DNA of 64,000 nt, taken from NCBI GenBank assembly GCA_963798195.1, contig CAWCSF010000010.1, forward strand, positions 434,001-498,000, written 5' to 3'. This DNA is from CAVSRC01 sp963798195. GTDB lineage: Bacteria; Pseudomonadota; Alphaproteobacteria; Rhizobiales; Kaistiaceae. The notes below the pieces were generated by a model. It had not been told where the DNA came from. It saw nothing but the letters and a program-made list of their open reading frames with translations, and ran no database searches. The position numbers were made by a program, and so were the translations under genes. Within the stretch, counting starts at the first letter, position 1. Each line of letters opens with the position of its first letter. Below are positions 52,737 to 63,122 of the stretch, in pieces.

Positions 52737-55721
52737 ATGCCCGCCAAGCGAAGGAAGCCAGCCGCTTCCGGCAAAACCCTTGCTGACCTGATCGCGTCGC
52801 CGCGCCTGCGGCCGGCCAACGCCGCGCGGACGAAGGCGCGCATGGCCGAGTTGAGCGAAGCGGCGGAGGAGGCCGGGCAGCGCAAGGAGGTCGCGGCGCT
52901 CGTTTCAAAGTCGCCGACCGCTGCGTTCCTTGCGGCGGTCATGGACTGCTCGCCCTTCCTGCGCGCACTCATCCTCGACGATCCGGCGAGGCTGGTCGCC
53001 CTGCTCGCGGCCGAGCCGGCGGCGCGGCTGCGGAAAGTCGTCAACGCTACGGCGAAGGCCTGGAAAACGGGCGGTGAGGCCGAACTTATGACGGCTCTTC
53101 GCCAGGGCCGCAGCGAAGTCGCGTTGCTGACGGCGCTGGCCGATCTCGGCGATATCTGGGATGTCGGCAAGGTGACCGCCGCGCTCACCGGCTTTGCCGA
53201 CGCCGCTGTCGGAGCAGCGGTGCGCTTCCTGCTGCGCGATGCGGCGGAGGCCGGCCAGGTGACGCTGGCCGACGCGGCGGAGCCGGACAAAGGCTCCGGC
53301 TGGATCGTGCTCGGCATGGGCAAGTTCGGCGCCGGCGAACTCAACTATTCCAGCGATATCGATCTGATCGTGCTGTTCGACCGCGAAGTCGTGCGCGTTC
53401 CGGAGGATGTGGAGCCGCAGGTGCTGTTCGTGCGCCTGACGCGGCGGCTGGTGTCGATTCTCCAGGAGCACACCGCCGACGGCTATGTCTTCCGCACGGA
53501 CCTGCGCATCCGGCCCGATCCCGGCGCTACCAACATCGCCATGTCTACCGAGGCGGCGCTGCAATACTACGAGAGCATGGGCCAGAACTGGGAGCGCGCT
53601 GCGCTGATCAAGGCCCGCCCGGTCGCGGGCGACGTGGAAGCGGGCGATGCCTTCCTCGCCGAACTCACCCCCTACATCTGGCGGAAGTATCTCGATTTCG
53701 CCGCCATCTCCGACATCCACTCGATCAAGCGCCAGATCCACGACCACCGCGGCCACGCCGCGGTGGCGGTCGCCGGCCACAACGTCAAGCTCGGCCGTGG
53801 CGGCATCCGGGAGATCGAGTTCTTCGTCCAGACCCAGCAACTGATCGCAGGCGGCCGGCAGCCGGACCTGCGCGGCAAGCGCACGCTCGACATGCTGGCG
53901 GCACTGGAAAAATACGACTGGATCGACGCGGCGACACGCGACGACATGACCGCTGCGTACAAGCACCTGCGCACCATCGAGCACTGCCTCCAGATGATCG
54001 ACGACGCGCAGACCCATACCCTGCCAGAGGACGATGCGGGGCTCGCGGTCGTCGCGCGCATGACCGGCCATCGCGACATACGCAGCTTCGCCAAGGCTTT
54101 GACGAAGACGCTGACCACGGTGCGCGACCGTTACGCAGCGCTTTTCGAAACCGCGCCGTCGCTAAGCAGTGCAACCGGCAGTCTCTCCTTTACCGGCGAC
54201 ACCGACGACCCCGAGACGCTGGAGACGCTGGCGGAGCTTGGCTATCGCAATGCGGTGGACGTGAGCCGCACCGTGCGCGGCTGGCACTACGGCCGCTATC
54301 CGGCGACGCGCTCTGCAAGCGCGCGTGAACGGCTGACCGAGTTCGTGCCGACGCTTCTGGAAGCGCTGGCGGCCGGCGAGAACGCCGACGCCGCTCTGGC
54401 CGCTTTCGACCGCTTCCTCGCGCGGATGCCGGCGGGGGTGCAGCTCTTCTCGCTGCTTCAGTCCAATCCGACCCTGCTCAACCTGCTGGTCACCGTGCTC
54501 GCCGCGGCGCCGCGCATGGCCGAGACCATCGCGCGGCGGGCGCACGTCATGGATGCGCTGCTCGACCCGGCCTTCTTCGGCTCTGTCCCCGATGCCGCCG
54601 TGATTCGCGAGCGGCTGGCCGCGTCGCTGGCCGAGGCGCAATCCTTCGAGGACGTACTCGACCGCGCCCGCATTTTCGGGCAGGAGCAGCAATTCCTGAT
54701 CGGTGTCCGCGTGCTCGCCGACACGATCAGCGTGCGCCAGGCGGGATACGCCTACAGCGACCTCGCCGACACGTTGGTATCGGCGGTGTTCGATGCGACG
54801 CGCAAGGAGTTCGAGTCCGTCCACGGCCGCATGAAGGGGAGCAAGGTCGCGCTGGTCGCGATGGGCAAGCTCGGCGGGCGCGAGATGACCGCGACCTCCG
54901 ATGTCGACCTGATCCTGCTCTACGATTTCGACGAAAAAGCACCGGAATCGACCGGAAAGCGCCCGCTCCACGGTTCGCAGTACTTTACCCGGCTGACCCA
55001 GCGGCTGGTCGCGGCGCTGTCCGCGCCAACGGCCGAGGGCACGCTCTATGCCGTCGATTTCCGGCTGCGCCCGTCGGGCAATTCCGGTCCGCTCGCCACC
55101 CATATCGACGCGTTTGCCGCCTATCAGGCCAAGGACGCATGGACCTGGGAGCGCATGGCGTTGACCCGCGCCCGGATCATCGCCGGCGACAAGGCGCTGT
55201 CCAAGGCGGCCAACGCGCAGATCAACAAGGCGCTGACGACACCCCGCGACGGGAAGAAGACGGTCAACGACATCCGCGAAATGCGGGCCATGGTCGAGGA
55301 CGTGAAAGGCGGCGAGGGAGCCTGGGACCTTAAACAGGCGTCGGGCGGGCTCGTGGACGTAGAGTTCATCGCGCAGGCGCTTTTGCTGGTGCATGCCGCG
55401 AAGTACCCGAAACTGATTGCGACGGAAACGGAGTCAGTGCTGACGTCGCTGATCGAAGCCGGTCTGCTACCAGCGAAGGAAGCGGAGATCCTGCTGCCGG
55501 CGCTGCGGCTCTACCAGGCGCTGACGCAGATCATCCGTCTCTGCCTCGACGAACCCTTCGACCCGGAGACCGCGCCGCGCGCGCTCCTGGAACGGCTGGC
55601 GCGGGCCGGCGAACTGCCGGATTTCGCCACCCTCGACGCCCACGTAAAAGCAACCGAGGAGGCCGTGCGCGGGGCGTTCGTGCGTCTCATCGGCACAGTG
55701 CCAGCGAAGCCGCGGGCGTAG
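52737..55721 (+). CDS. glnE: glutamine synthetase adenylyltransferase/deadenylylase
   Basis: A 994-residue bifunctional enzyme from the ATG at 52737; the open frame reaches back into the kinase gene without similarity. Two nucleotidyltransferase domains are visible: one with GMGKFGAGELNYSSDIDLIV (about residues 197-216) and one with VAMGKLGGREMTATSDVDLI (about 705-724), each with the DxD metal pair. The N-terminal half removes AMP, the C-terminal half adds it to GlnA, in nitrogen control. Size is normal (about 950-990). Confidence 0.95.
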   Translation: MPAKRRKPAASGKTLADLIASPRLRPANAARTKARMAELSEAAEEAGQRKEVAALVSKSPTAAFLAAVMDCSPFLRALILDDPARLVALLAAEPAARLRKVVNATAKAWKTGGEAELMTALRQGRSEVALLTALADLGDIWDVGKVTAALTGFADAAVGAAVRFLLRDAAEAGQVTLADAAEPDKGSGWIVLGMGKFGAGELNYSSDIDLIVLFDREVVRVPEDVEPQVLFVRLTRRLVSILQEHTADGYVFRTDLRIRPDPGATNIAMSTEAALQYYESMGQNWERAALIKARPVAGDVEAGDAFLAELTPYIWRKYLDFAAISDIHSIKRQIHDHRGHAAVAVAGHNVKLGRGGIREIEFFVQTQQLIAGGRQPDLRGKRTLDMLAALEKYDWIDAATRDDMTAAYKHLRTIEHCLQMIDDAQTHTLPEDDAGLAVVARMTGHRDIRSFAKALTKTLTTVRDRYAALFETAPSLSSATGSLSFTGDTDDPETLETLAELGYRNAVDVSRTVRGWHYGRYPATRSASARERLTEFVPTLLEALAAGENADAALAAFDRFLARMPAGVQLFSLLQSNPTLLNLLVTVLAAAPRMAETIARRAHVMDALLDPAFFGSVPDAAVIRERLAASLAEAQSFEDVLDRARIFGQEQQFLIGVRVLADTISVRQAGYAYSDLADTLVSAVFDATRKEFESVHGRMKGSKVALVAMGKLGGREMTATSDVDLILLYDFDEKAPESTGKRPLHGSQYFTRLTQRLVAALSAPTAEGTLYAVDFRLRPSGNSGPLATHIDAFAAYQAKDAWTWERMALTRARIIAGDKALSKAANAQINKALTTPRDGKKTVNDIREMRAMVEDVKGGEGAWDLKQASGGLVDVEFIAQALLLVHAAKYPKLIATETESVLTSLIEAGLLPAKEAEILLPALRLYQALTQIIRLCLDEPFDPETAPRALLERLARAGELPDFATLDAHVKATEEAVRGAFVRLIGTVPAKPRA

Positions 55722-55770
55722 TATCATGGCGCACCGGCCGGACTGATCCGGCGGCCTTTGGAGGTGCGCG

Positions 55771-56319
55771 ATGAAGCGTGTCTTGCGCGGTTGCCGGGTA
55801 ACGTTCGCGGTGGTCGCTTTTTCCGCCTTCGGGCCGGCCCAAGCTGCCGACCTGGTGTGGGTGTTCAACCAGGACGAGGAGTCCGCCTTCATCGGCGTCG
55901 TCGAATCGGCGTCAAAGGACGATGCGGAGGCCGACTATCCGTTTTTCATGAACTGCGCCTCGACCGGCGACCAGACGACGGTAGTCTCCGATGTCGACGC
56001 CAAGGCGTTGGGCGAGGCGATCGCCAAAGGCGACGTGCCGACCTTTGCCTATGTCCTGGACAATGCGTCTCCGGCTGACGACGGCGACGAGATTTCCGAT
56101 ATCCGTTTCGACGAGATGGCCGGCGTCTGGCAATACATCGTCAACGGCGCCGACTACGACCTGCTGCTGACCGCCGAAAAGATCCGGATTGCCGGCGCGG
56201 GCGTTGACCTGGCGCTGCCGCAGCAGGACATGACGACGACGCTGCAGAAGTTCAAGGATGCCTGCGATGCGCTGGCCTCCGGCGGCGACGACAGCGACGG
56301 TGGCGACAGCGGCAACTAG
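55771..56319 (+). CDS. exported protein of unknown function
   Basis: A 182-residue protein with a signal peptide (about residues 1-25, ending QAADL). The mature part has FNQDEESAFIGVVESA and FMNCASTGDQTTV motifs, two Cys residues, and an acidic Gly/Ser/Asp-rich tail (DDSDGGDSGN). No family is recognised. It begins 50 bp after glnE on the same strand and is convergent with the pleC-like gene, 5 bp away. Confidence 0.65.
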   Translation: MKRVLRGCRVTFAVVAFSAFGPAQAADLVWVFNQDEESAFIGVVESASKDDAEADYPFFMNCASTGDQTTVVSDVDAKALGEAIAKGDVPTFAYVLDNASPADDGDEISDIRFDEMAGVWQYIVNGADYDLLLTAEKIRIAGAGVDLALPQQDMTTTLQKFKDACDALASGGDDSDGGDSGN

Positions 56320-56323
56320 CGGG

Positions 56324-58672
56324 CTACGCCGCAGACTGGTGCGTCTCGTCTGACGGTGGCTCGATCGGCAGGCGGACCGAGACGACCGTTCCGCGCCCGA
56401 CCTTGGAACGGATGCGCATGCGTCCGCCATGGAGCGTCGCGAGCGAACCGGTGATGGCAAGGCCAAGGCCTGAGCCGCGGTGGCTCTTGGTGAACTGGTT
56501 GGACACCTGCTCGAACGGGCGACCGAGCTTCTTCAGTGCGTCCTTCGGGATACCGATGCCGGAATCGGCAACCGTAAAGACAACGGCGCCGTTCGACGCA
56601 CGGGCGCGCAGGCGTATCTGGCCGCCGGGCGGCGTGAATTTCACGGCGTTGGAAAGCAGATTGAGCATGATCTGCTTGATGGCGCGGCGGTCAGCCAGTA
56701 GCCGCAATCCGTGATCGGCCTGCGAGATCACCTCGATGTTCTGGGCAGCCGCCTGGGTGCTGACGACGCGGATCGACTCCTCGAACAGCTCGTCGAGCGC
56801 CAGTTCCTCCCGATGCAGCGCCATGCGACCGGCTTCGATCCGCGACATGTCGAGCACGTCGTTGATGACGCCGAGCAGGTACGTGCCGCTCTGGTGAATG
56901 TCCTGGCAGTATTCGCCGTATTTGGGCGAGCCGAGCTGGCCGAACATGCCGGATTGCATGATTTCCGAGAAACCGATGATGGCATTCAGCGGCGTGCGCA
57001 GCTCGTGGCTGACATTGGCGAGGAACTCGGATTTCGTCTTGTTGGCTTCCTCGGCGCGGTCCTTCTCCTCGGCATATTTCTCCGCGAGATCGACCATTTG
57101 CTGGGCCTGCTGCTCCAGCTTCTGACGCGACTGGCGGAGGTCGGCGATGGTGGCCATCAGGCGGCGCTCGCCCTCGATCAGCTTGCCCTCGTGGCGCTTG
57201 AGCTGGGTGATGTCGGTGCCGACCGACACGAAGCCGCCGTCCTTGGTGCGGCGCTCGTTGATCTGAAGCCAGCGGCCATCCTCCAGCTGTAGCTCGAAAC
57301 TGCGCGCGCCCGCCTCGGGGCTGTCGTCGGTCACGATCTGCGAGCGCACGACGGGCTTTCGGCCGGCGGCGATGACGTCGGCATAGGGCGTGCCGGTGGT
57401 GAGAACGGTATCGGGGATGCCGTGCAGCTGCTGGTATTTCGAGTTGCACATGACCAGGCGATTTTCCGCGTCCCACAGGACGAACGCCTCGGAGATCGTT
57501 TCGATCGCGTCGCGCAGGCGAATGTCGGCGGTCTTGGAGCGCTCGACGAGGCGCATCTGCTCGGTCACGTCGACGGCGATGCCGATGAGGTGCGGGGAGG
57601 GGCTGTCCGCATCGACCATCTCGGCACGGACACGCAGCCAGACGAAACGGCCATCGACATGGCGCATGCGGAACATCTGGTCGACGGTGGTTTCGCCTGC
57701 CTCGAACAGGGATTCGACCAGGCTGAGCAGATCGCCGTCGTCGGGATGGATGAGCCGCGTCACCTCGCCGAAGCCGAGCAGGGTATCGCGTGCCTCGAGG
57801 CCAAGCAGCTCGAACATCGATCGCGACCAGAAGATGCGGGCGCTGGCGAGGTCCCAATCCCACAGGCCGCAGCGGCCACGGGCGAGCGCGGTCTCGAAGC
57901 GCGACTGGGTCTCGCCGTAGATATCGTCGGCCTCGGCGGCGCGGGCGGTCTGCGCGAAGTAGCCGTAGAGAATGACAAGGAGGATGGCGCTGGTGCCGAC
58001 GAAGATAGCGACGTTCAGCGAAACATCGGACCGCCATGGTCCGAACACGCCTGACAGCGGCTCGACGACGACGACGGCGCCGAGGGGCGGCGCAAGGTTG
58101 TACAGAGCCGCGTAGGCCGGGTCGCCTCCCGCCAGCGGGATTTCGAGGACGCCGGCGCGTTCGCCGAAGGTCGTCAGAAGCTGGGCGTCGCCAATTGCCG
58201 CCGTCAGCGGCATGTTCTCGTAGGTGAAATTGCGCGGTGCGCTGGCAATGATCGTGTTGTCGGCGTCAGTGACATAAACCTGCCGTCCGTCTGCGGTGGC
58301 GCCCGCCGGCAGGGCATTGGCGAGAATGTTCAGCGCCTCGGTGCGAGAGATGCTGCCGTCGATATGGGCGCTCGTGTAAGCGCTCGACAGGATGCTCGCG
58401 ACCATCGCGATGGTTTGCCGCGCATCGGACTCGCGGTCGTTCCGGATTTCGTACAGCTCGACGAAGCGTGCGAGCCCGACGATCACCAGGAAGATGGCGA
58501 TGAGGATCGGGATCAGCCGGCGAAGGAACGGCTCCGCGGCGACCAGCTTGCTATAAGCCGGCCCGGCGAGAAGACGCGCATGCCCTGAAATGCTCGGGCG
58601 ACGCGTCGCCCCCGTCGTGCCTTTAGGCAAAGTCTTGCCGACAGGCGGCAGTGCCGCCTCTGCCCGCGCCAT
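56324..58672 (-). CDS. pleC: PleC/DivJ-type PAS sensor histidine kinase
   Basis: A 782-residue membrane kinase read from the ATG at 58672 (GAGGGG site). It has a first membrane segment (about residues 47-70), an extracytoplasmic domain, a second segment (about 210-230), two or three PAS modules (about 250-500), a helical linker, and HisKA with NVSHELRTPLNAIIGFSEIM. The segment after it, FGQLGSPKYGEYCQDIH, is diagnostic of PleC/DivJ. HATPase boxes NLLSNAVKF, DSGIGIP and GSGLGLAITGSL follow. In Sinorhizobium pleC lies near glnE, which supports PleC over DivJ. It would act on DivK/PleD in cell-cycle polarity. Confidence 0.8.
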   Translation of the reverse strand: MARAEAALPPVGKTLPKGTTGATRRPSISGHARLLAGPAYSKLVAAEPFLRRLIPILIAIFLVIVGLARFVELYEIRNDRESDARQTIAMVASILSSAYTSAHIDGSISRTEALNILANALPAGATADGRQVYVTDADNTIIASAPRNFTYENMPLTAAIGDAQLLTTFGERAGVLEIPLAGGDPAYAALYNLAPPLGAVVVVEPLSGVFGPWRSDVSLNVAIFVGTSAILLVILYGYFAQTARAAEADDIYGETQSRFETALARGRCGLWDWDLASARIFWSRSMFELLGLEARDTLLGFGEVTRLIHPDDGDLLSLVESLFEAGETTVDQMFRMRHVDGRFVWLRVRAEMVDADSPSPHLIGIAVDVTEQMRLVERSKTADIRLRDAIETISEAFVLWDAENRLVMCNSKYQQLHGIPDTVLTTGTPYADVIAAGRKPVVRSQIVTDDSPEAGARSFELQLEDGRWLQINERRTKDGGFVSVGTDITQLKRHEGKLIEGERRLMATIADLRQSRQKLEQQAQQMVDLAEKYAEEKDRAEEANKTKSEFLANVSHELRTPLNAIIGFSEIMQSGMFGQLGSPKYGEYCQDIHQSGTYLLGVINDVLDMSRIEAGRMALHREELALDELFEESIRVVSTQAAAQNIEVISQADHGLRLLADRRAIKQIMLNLLSNAVKFTPPGGQIRLRARASNGAVVFTVADSGIGIPKDALKKLGRPFEQVSNQFTKSHRGSGLGLAITGSLATLHGGRMRIRSKVGRGTVVSVRLPIEPPSDETHQSAA

Positions 58673-58800
58673 GGCAGGCCCCCTCAATTCCGCCGCATCA
58701 ATCCGGGGAACGCCACGCCCGAATCAGGGCATTTGAATCGACGCGAATCGGCTTGTCCAGACGGTAAACGAAATATTTACAATCGAAGGCTGCGGCGACG

Positions 58801-61434
58801 TCACGCAAGCGTGCGCGTGACGATATCGCGAACGTCGGACGAGAGAGTCTCCGCCGACGCGACCCGCCGAAGAGCCTTCTCCGCGAGCCCGCGACGATGC
58901 GGCTCGAGTGCGCGCCAGGAGCGGAAGCTGACGAGGAGCCGGGCCGCGGTCTGCGGGTTGCGCTTGTCCAGGTCGGTGACGAAGTCGGCGAGGAAATCGA
59001 AGCCGCCGCCGTCGGCGCGGTTGAACTGCGTCTGGTTGGCGCCGGCGAAGGTGCCGACGAGCGAGCGGATGCGGTTCGGGTTCGACATCGAGAAGGACGG
59101 ATGGCCGAGCAGCGAACGAACGCGCGCGAGCGTCTCGTCCGCTGGGACGATCGCCTCGAACATGAGCCACTTGTCGAGAACCAGCGGATCGTTGCGGTAG
59201 CGATCGTGGAAGGCCTCCAGCGCGGCGATGCGCTCGGGCAGGGCCGAGCCGGCGAGGATCGCGAGAGCCGCCGAACGGTCCGTCATATTGTCAGCACCGG
59301 CGAAGCGCGATGTCACGAGGGCGACGGCTTCCGGGTTGCCATCGGCGACCATGAGATCGAGTGCGGCATTGGCCAGCGCGCGGCGGCCGGCTGAGGCGGC
59401 ATCCGGCGAGAACCGCGCCGACGTGCCGAGGCGATCGACCAGAACGGCAAGGCGGGAGCCGATCCGGTCGGCGATGCGGGCGCGCACCTGATTGCGGGCC
59501 GACGCGATGGCGTCGGGGTCGACGTCACGGCCGATCTCGCGGGCAATGTCGGCTTCGCTGGGGAGGAGCAGCGCCTGAGCCCGGAACGCTGGCTCGAGCG
59601 CGTCGTCCTCGGCCACATCGGCCAGCGCGTCGATCAGCTGGACGTCGAAATCGACATTTTCACCGCGCCCGGCCTCGGCCGCGCCGACTGTGAGCGAGCG
59701 CATGGCGAGCGTCTGCGCCGCCTGCCAGCGGTTGAACGGATCGGCATCGGTCCTGAGCAGGAAGAGCAGGTCGCTTTCCGACAGGTCGATATTGAGCCGC
59801 ACCGGCGCCGAGAAGCCGCGGAGCAGGGACGGAACGGGCCGGCTCGGCACGCCGTGGAAGACGATCGTCTGGCTGGGCTCGGTAAGCTGGATCACGTCGC
59901 CATCGACCCTGCCGCCGGTCGTCTTCTCGACGGCAAGGTCCTCGCCGTTCTGGCCGACGAGGCCGAAGCGCACGGGAATGTGCATCGGCTTCTTCGTCGC
60001 CTGGCCGGGTGACGGCGGGGAGGACTGGGTCAGCGTCAGCGAATAGGTCTTCTGACGCGCGTCGTAGCTGCCCTTGGCGACCACTTCCGGTGTGCCGGCC
60101 TGCTGGTACCAGAGCATGAACTGGGACAGGTCGGCTCGGGTGGCATCGGCGAAGGCGGCGAGGAAATCCTCGATGGTGACCGCCTGACCGTCATGGCGAT
60201 CGAAATAGAGGTCCATGCCGGCGCGGAAGCCATCGTCGCCGAGCACGGTCTTGAGCATGCGCACGACCTCGGCGCCCTTCTCGTAGACCGTCGGCGTGTA
60301 GAAGTTGTTGATCTCGTGATAGCTCTCCGGCCGGACCGGATGGGCGAGCGGGCCCGCGTCCTCGGGGAATTGGCGCGCCTGAAGCGTGCGGACATCGGAG
60401 ATGCGCTTGACCGGGCGCGAGCGCTCGTCGGACGTGAACTCCTGGTCGCGGAAGACGGTCAGACCTTCCTTCAGACAGAGCTGGAACCAGTCACGGCAAG
60501 TGATTCTGTTGCCTGTCCAATTGTGGAAGTATTCGTGGGCGATGACGCCCTCGACGTGGCCGTAGTCGAGGTCGGTTGCGGTGTCCGGATCGGCCAGCAC
60601 GTACTTGTCGTTGAATACGTTGAGGCCCTTGTTCTCCATCGCGCCCATGTTGAAGTCCGATACGGCGACGATGTTGAACACGTCGAGATCGTATTCGCGG
60701 CCGAAGGCGGTCTCGTCCCAGCGCATCGAGCGTTTCAGCGAGTCCATCGCCCAGGCGCAGCGCGCCTCCTTGCCGTGCTCGCAGTAGATGTTGAGCGCTA
60801 CCTTGCGGCCTGAGGCGGTGGTGAACGTGTCGGAAAGCACGCCCAGATCGCCGGCAACCAGGGCGAAGAGATAGGCTGGCTTGGGAAAGGGGTCGTGCCA
60901 GACGGCATAGTGCCGGTCGGTGCCCTTCACGTCCCCGGATTCCGCCAGATTTCCGTTGGACAGCAGGATCGGGGCAGTCTCTTTCGGTGCCTCGATCCGC
61001 GTCGTGTAGACGGCGAGCACGTCCGGCCGGTCGAGGAAATAGGTGATGCGGCGGAAGCCTTCCGCCTCGCACTGGGTGCACCACGTGCCGCTGGTCCGGT
61101 AGAGGCCCATCAGCCGCGTGTTGGCGGTCGGGTCAATCTCGGTGACGATCTCCAGAGTGAACGGCCCGGCCGGCACATTGCGGATCGACAGGCGGTCCGG
61201 CGCGGCGACGAAATCCGCCGGTTTCACCGCCGTTCCATCGATCGCCAGCGACACAAGCTTCAGATCGTCGCCGTCGAGGATGAGGTCGGCGCCGGGATTG
61301 AGCGGCCGCATCGCGAGCCGCGCGGTGACGCGGGTGGCATGCGGATCGAGGCGGAAATCGAGGTCCACCGTGTCGATAGCGAAATCGGGTGCGCGATAGT
61401 CCGCGAGGCGAACCGGGGCCGTCTCAGTCTTCAT
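58801..61434 (-). CDS. pepN: aminopeptidase N (M1 family)
   Basis: An 877-residue zinc metallopeptidase. The substrate-recognition GAMEN motif is in MGAMENKGLNVFND, and the zinc site HExxH with distal Glu is in IAHEYFHNWTGNRI ... KEGLTVFRDQEF. A C-terminal ERAP-like helical region follows (residues ~540-877). It removes N-terminal amino acids from peptides in the cytosol. Size matches E. coli PepN (about 870). It is upstream of the pleC-like gene on the minus strand. Confidence 0.95.
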   Translation of the reverse strand: MKTETAPVRLADYRAPDFAIDTVDLDFRLDPHATRVTARLAMRPLNPGADLILDGDDLKLVSLAIDGTAVKPADFVAAPDRLSIRNVPAGPFTLEIVTEIDPTANTRLMGLYRTSGTWCTQCEAEGFRRITYFLDRPDVLAVYTTRIEAPKETAPILLSNGNLAESGDVKGTDRHYAVWHDPFPKPAYLFALVAGDLGVLSDTFTTASGRKVALNIYCEHGKEARCAWAMDSLKRSMRWDETAFGREYDLDVFNIVAVSDFNMGAMENKGLNVFNDKYVLADPDTATDLDYGHVEGVIAHEYFHNWTGNRITCRDWFQLCLKEGLTVFRDQEFTSDERSRPVKRISDVRTLQARQFPEDAGPLAHPVRPESYHEINNFYTPTVYEKGAEVVRMLKTVLGDDGFRAGMDLYFDRHDGQAVTIEDFLAAFADATRADLSQFMLWYQQAGTPEVVAKGSYDARQKTYSLTLTQSSPPSPGQATKKPMHIPVRFGLVGQNGEDLAVEKTTGGRVDGDVIQLTEPSQTIVFHGVPSRPVPSLLRGFSAPVRLNIDLSESDLLFLLRTDADPFNRWQAAQTLAMRSLTVGAAEAGRGENVDFDVQLIDALADVAEDDALEPAFRAQALLLPSEADIAREIGRDVDPDAIASARNQVRARIADRIGSRLAVLVDRLGTSARFSPDAASAGRRALANAALDLMVADGNPEAVALVTSRFAGADNMTDRSAALAILAGSALPERIAALEAFHDRYRNDPLVLDKWLMFEAIVPADETLARVRSLLGHPSFSMSNPNRIRSLVGTFAGANQTQFNRADGGGFDFLADFVTDLDKRNPQTAARLLVSFRSWRALEPHRRGLAEKALRRVASAETLSSDVRDIVTRTLA

Positions 61435-61663
61435 GGCTCACAGGATGCTGGAGGGGGTGCCGTGTTGCCGATTGATACCAACCTTCCTCGCTGATGGCGA
61501 TTCCTGCCGCCTAATAATTCGGATTCCGCACTAATTTACCGATGGCGGCAATCCGCCGAATTGCAATCGGCAAACAGGCAGGATAATCAACGGGAAAGAC
61601 GAAAAAGCGGCGAGCGGTTCCAGCGATCTCAAACGCGGGCGTTCGCGTGAGGGGGCGCCGTTC

Positions 61664-63122
61664 ATGTATCTCGGTCTCGATATCGGCACGTCGTCGGTCA
61701 AAGCGGTCCTCATCGACGACCGTCAGCACGTCGTTGCCAGCGAGACCTCCGAACTCGAGGTTTCCCGCCCGCATTCCGGCTGGTCCGAGCAGGACCCCGA
61801 AAGCTGGTGGATCGCCTGCGAGGCCGTGCTGGACACGATGGCGCGTTCGCACAAGGCGGAACTCGGGGCGGTGAAAGGCATCGGCCTGTCAGGCCACATG
61901 CACGGGGCGACACTGATAGATGCGGCCGACAAGCCGCTTCGCCCCTGCATCCTGTGGAACGACGTGCGCTCGGCGGACGAGGCGGCCGAACTCGACCGCG
62001 ATCCGCGCTTCCGCAAGATCACCGGCAACATCGTGTTTCCCGGTTTCACCGCGCCGAAACTGGTCTGGGTCGCGCGGCACGAGCCCGACGTCTTCGCCAA
62101 GGTGGCGAAGGTGCTGCTGCCGAAGGACTACGTGCGCCTCAAGCTGACCGGCGATTATGCCTCCGACATGTCGGATTCGGCCGGCACATCGTGGCTGGAC
62201 GTGGCCAAGCGCGACTGGAGCGACGACCTGCTTGCAGCGACCAAGCTTTCGCGGGCGCAGATGCCGAAACTCTACGAGGGGTCGGCATCGACCGGCACGC
62301 TTCGCGGCGAACTGGCCACACGCTGGGGCTTGGGCTCGACCGTGGTGGTCGCCGGCGGCGGCGGCGACAACGCGGCGTCCGCCTGCGGCGTCGGCGTGGT
62401 CAAGCCGGGCACTGCTTTCGTGTCGCTCGGCACCTCGGGCGTGCTCTTCGTCTCCAATGCACGCTTCTCGCCCGACCCGGCGACGGCGGTGCATGCCTTC
62501 TGCCACGCCGTGCCCAACACCTGGCACCAGATGGGCGTCATTCTCTCCGCCGCCGGCGCGCTGGAATGGCTGGCCGACGTGTTCGGCACAAGCGCCGCCG
62601 ATCTCACCAAGCCGCTGGAAGGCGACAGGAGCGGTCCCGGCGACGTGATGTTCCTGCCGTATCTCGGCGGCGAGCGCACGCCGCACAACGACGCCGCGAT
62701 CCGCGGCAGCTTCGTCGGGCTGAACTACGCCACCGACAAGACCGCGCTGACGCGGGCCGTGCTGGAGGGCGTCGCGTTTGCGTTTGCCGATTGCCTCAAG
62801 GCGCTGACCGAGGCCGGCGCGACGCGTCGATCGCGCGCTCGCGGTCGGCGGCGGCTCGCGGTCGCGCAAGTGGCTGCGCATCATCGCCAACGCGCTCAAC
62901 ATCACCATCGACGTGCCGGAGGAGGGCGACTTCGGCGCCGGCCTCGGCGCGGCACGCCTGGGACTGATCGCGGCGGAGAACGCCGACCCGTTTGCCGTCT
63001 GCACCCAGCCCGCCATCCGCGAAACCATCGAACCGGATCGCGACCTGGTGCCGGCCTACGCCGCCGCTTACGCGACCTATCGCAAGCTCTACCCAGCCAT
63101 CAAGGAGGCCACGCGCCCATGA
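61664..63122 (+). pseudogene. xylB: xylulokinase, single-base frameshift
   Basis: From the ATG at 61664 the product begins MYLGLDIGTSSVKAVLIDDR and carries GLSGHMHGATLID, CILWNDVRS, GGGGDNAASACG and GTSGVLFVSN, all xylulokinase/FGGY features. Near 62825 the frame shifts: the C-terminal part (ALAVGGGSRSKWLRIIAN ... DFGAGLGAARLG) is in the next frame, to the stop at 63122. One extra base explains it. It would phosphorylate D-xylulose in the xylose pathway. The stop overlaps the xylA start (ATGA). Either a true mutation or a sequence error. Confidence 0.85.
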
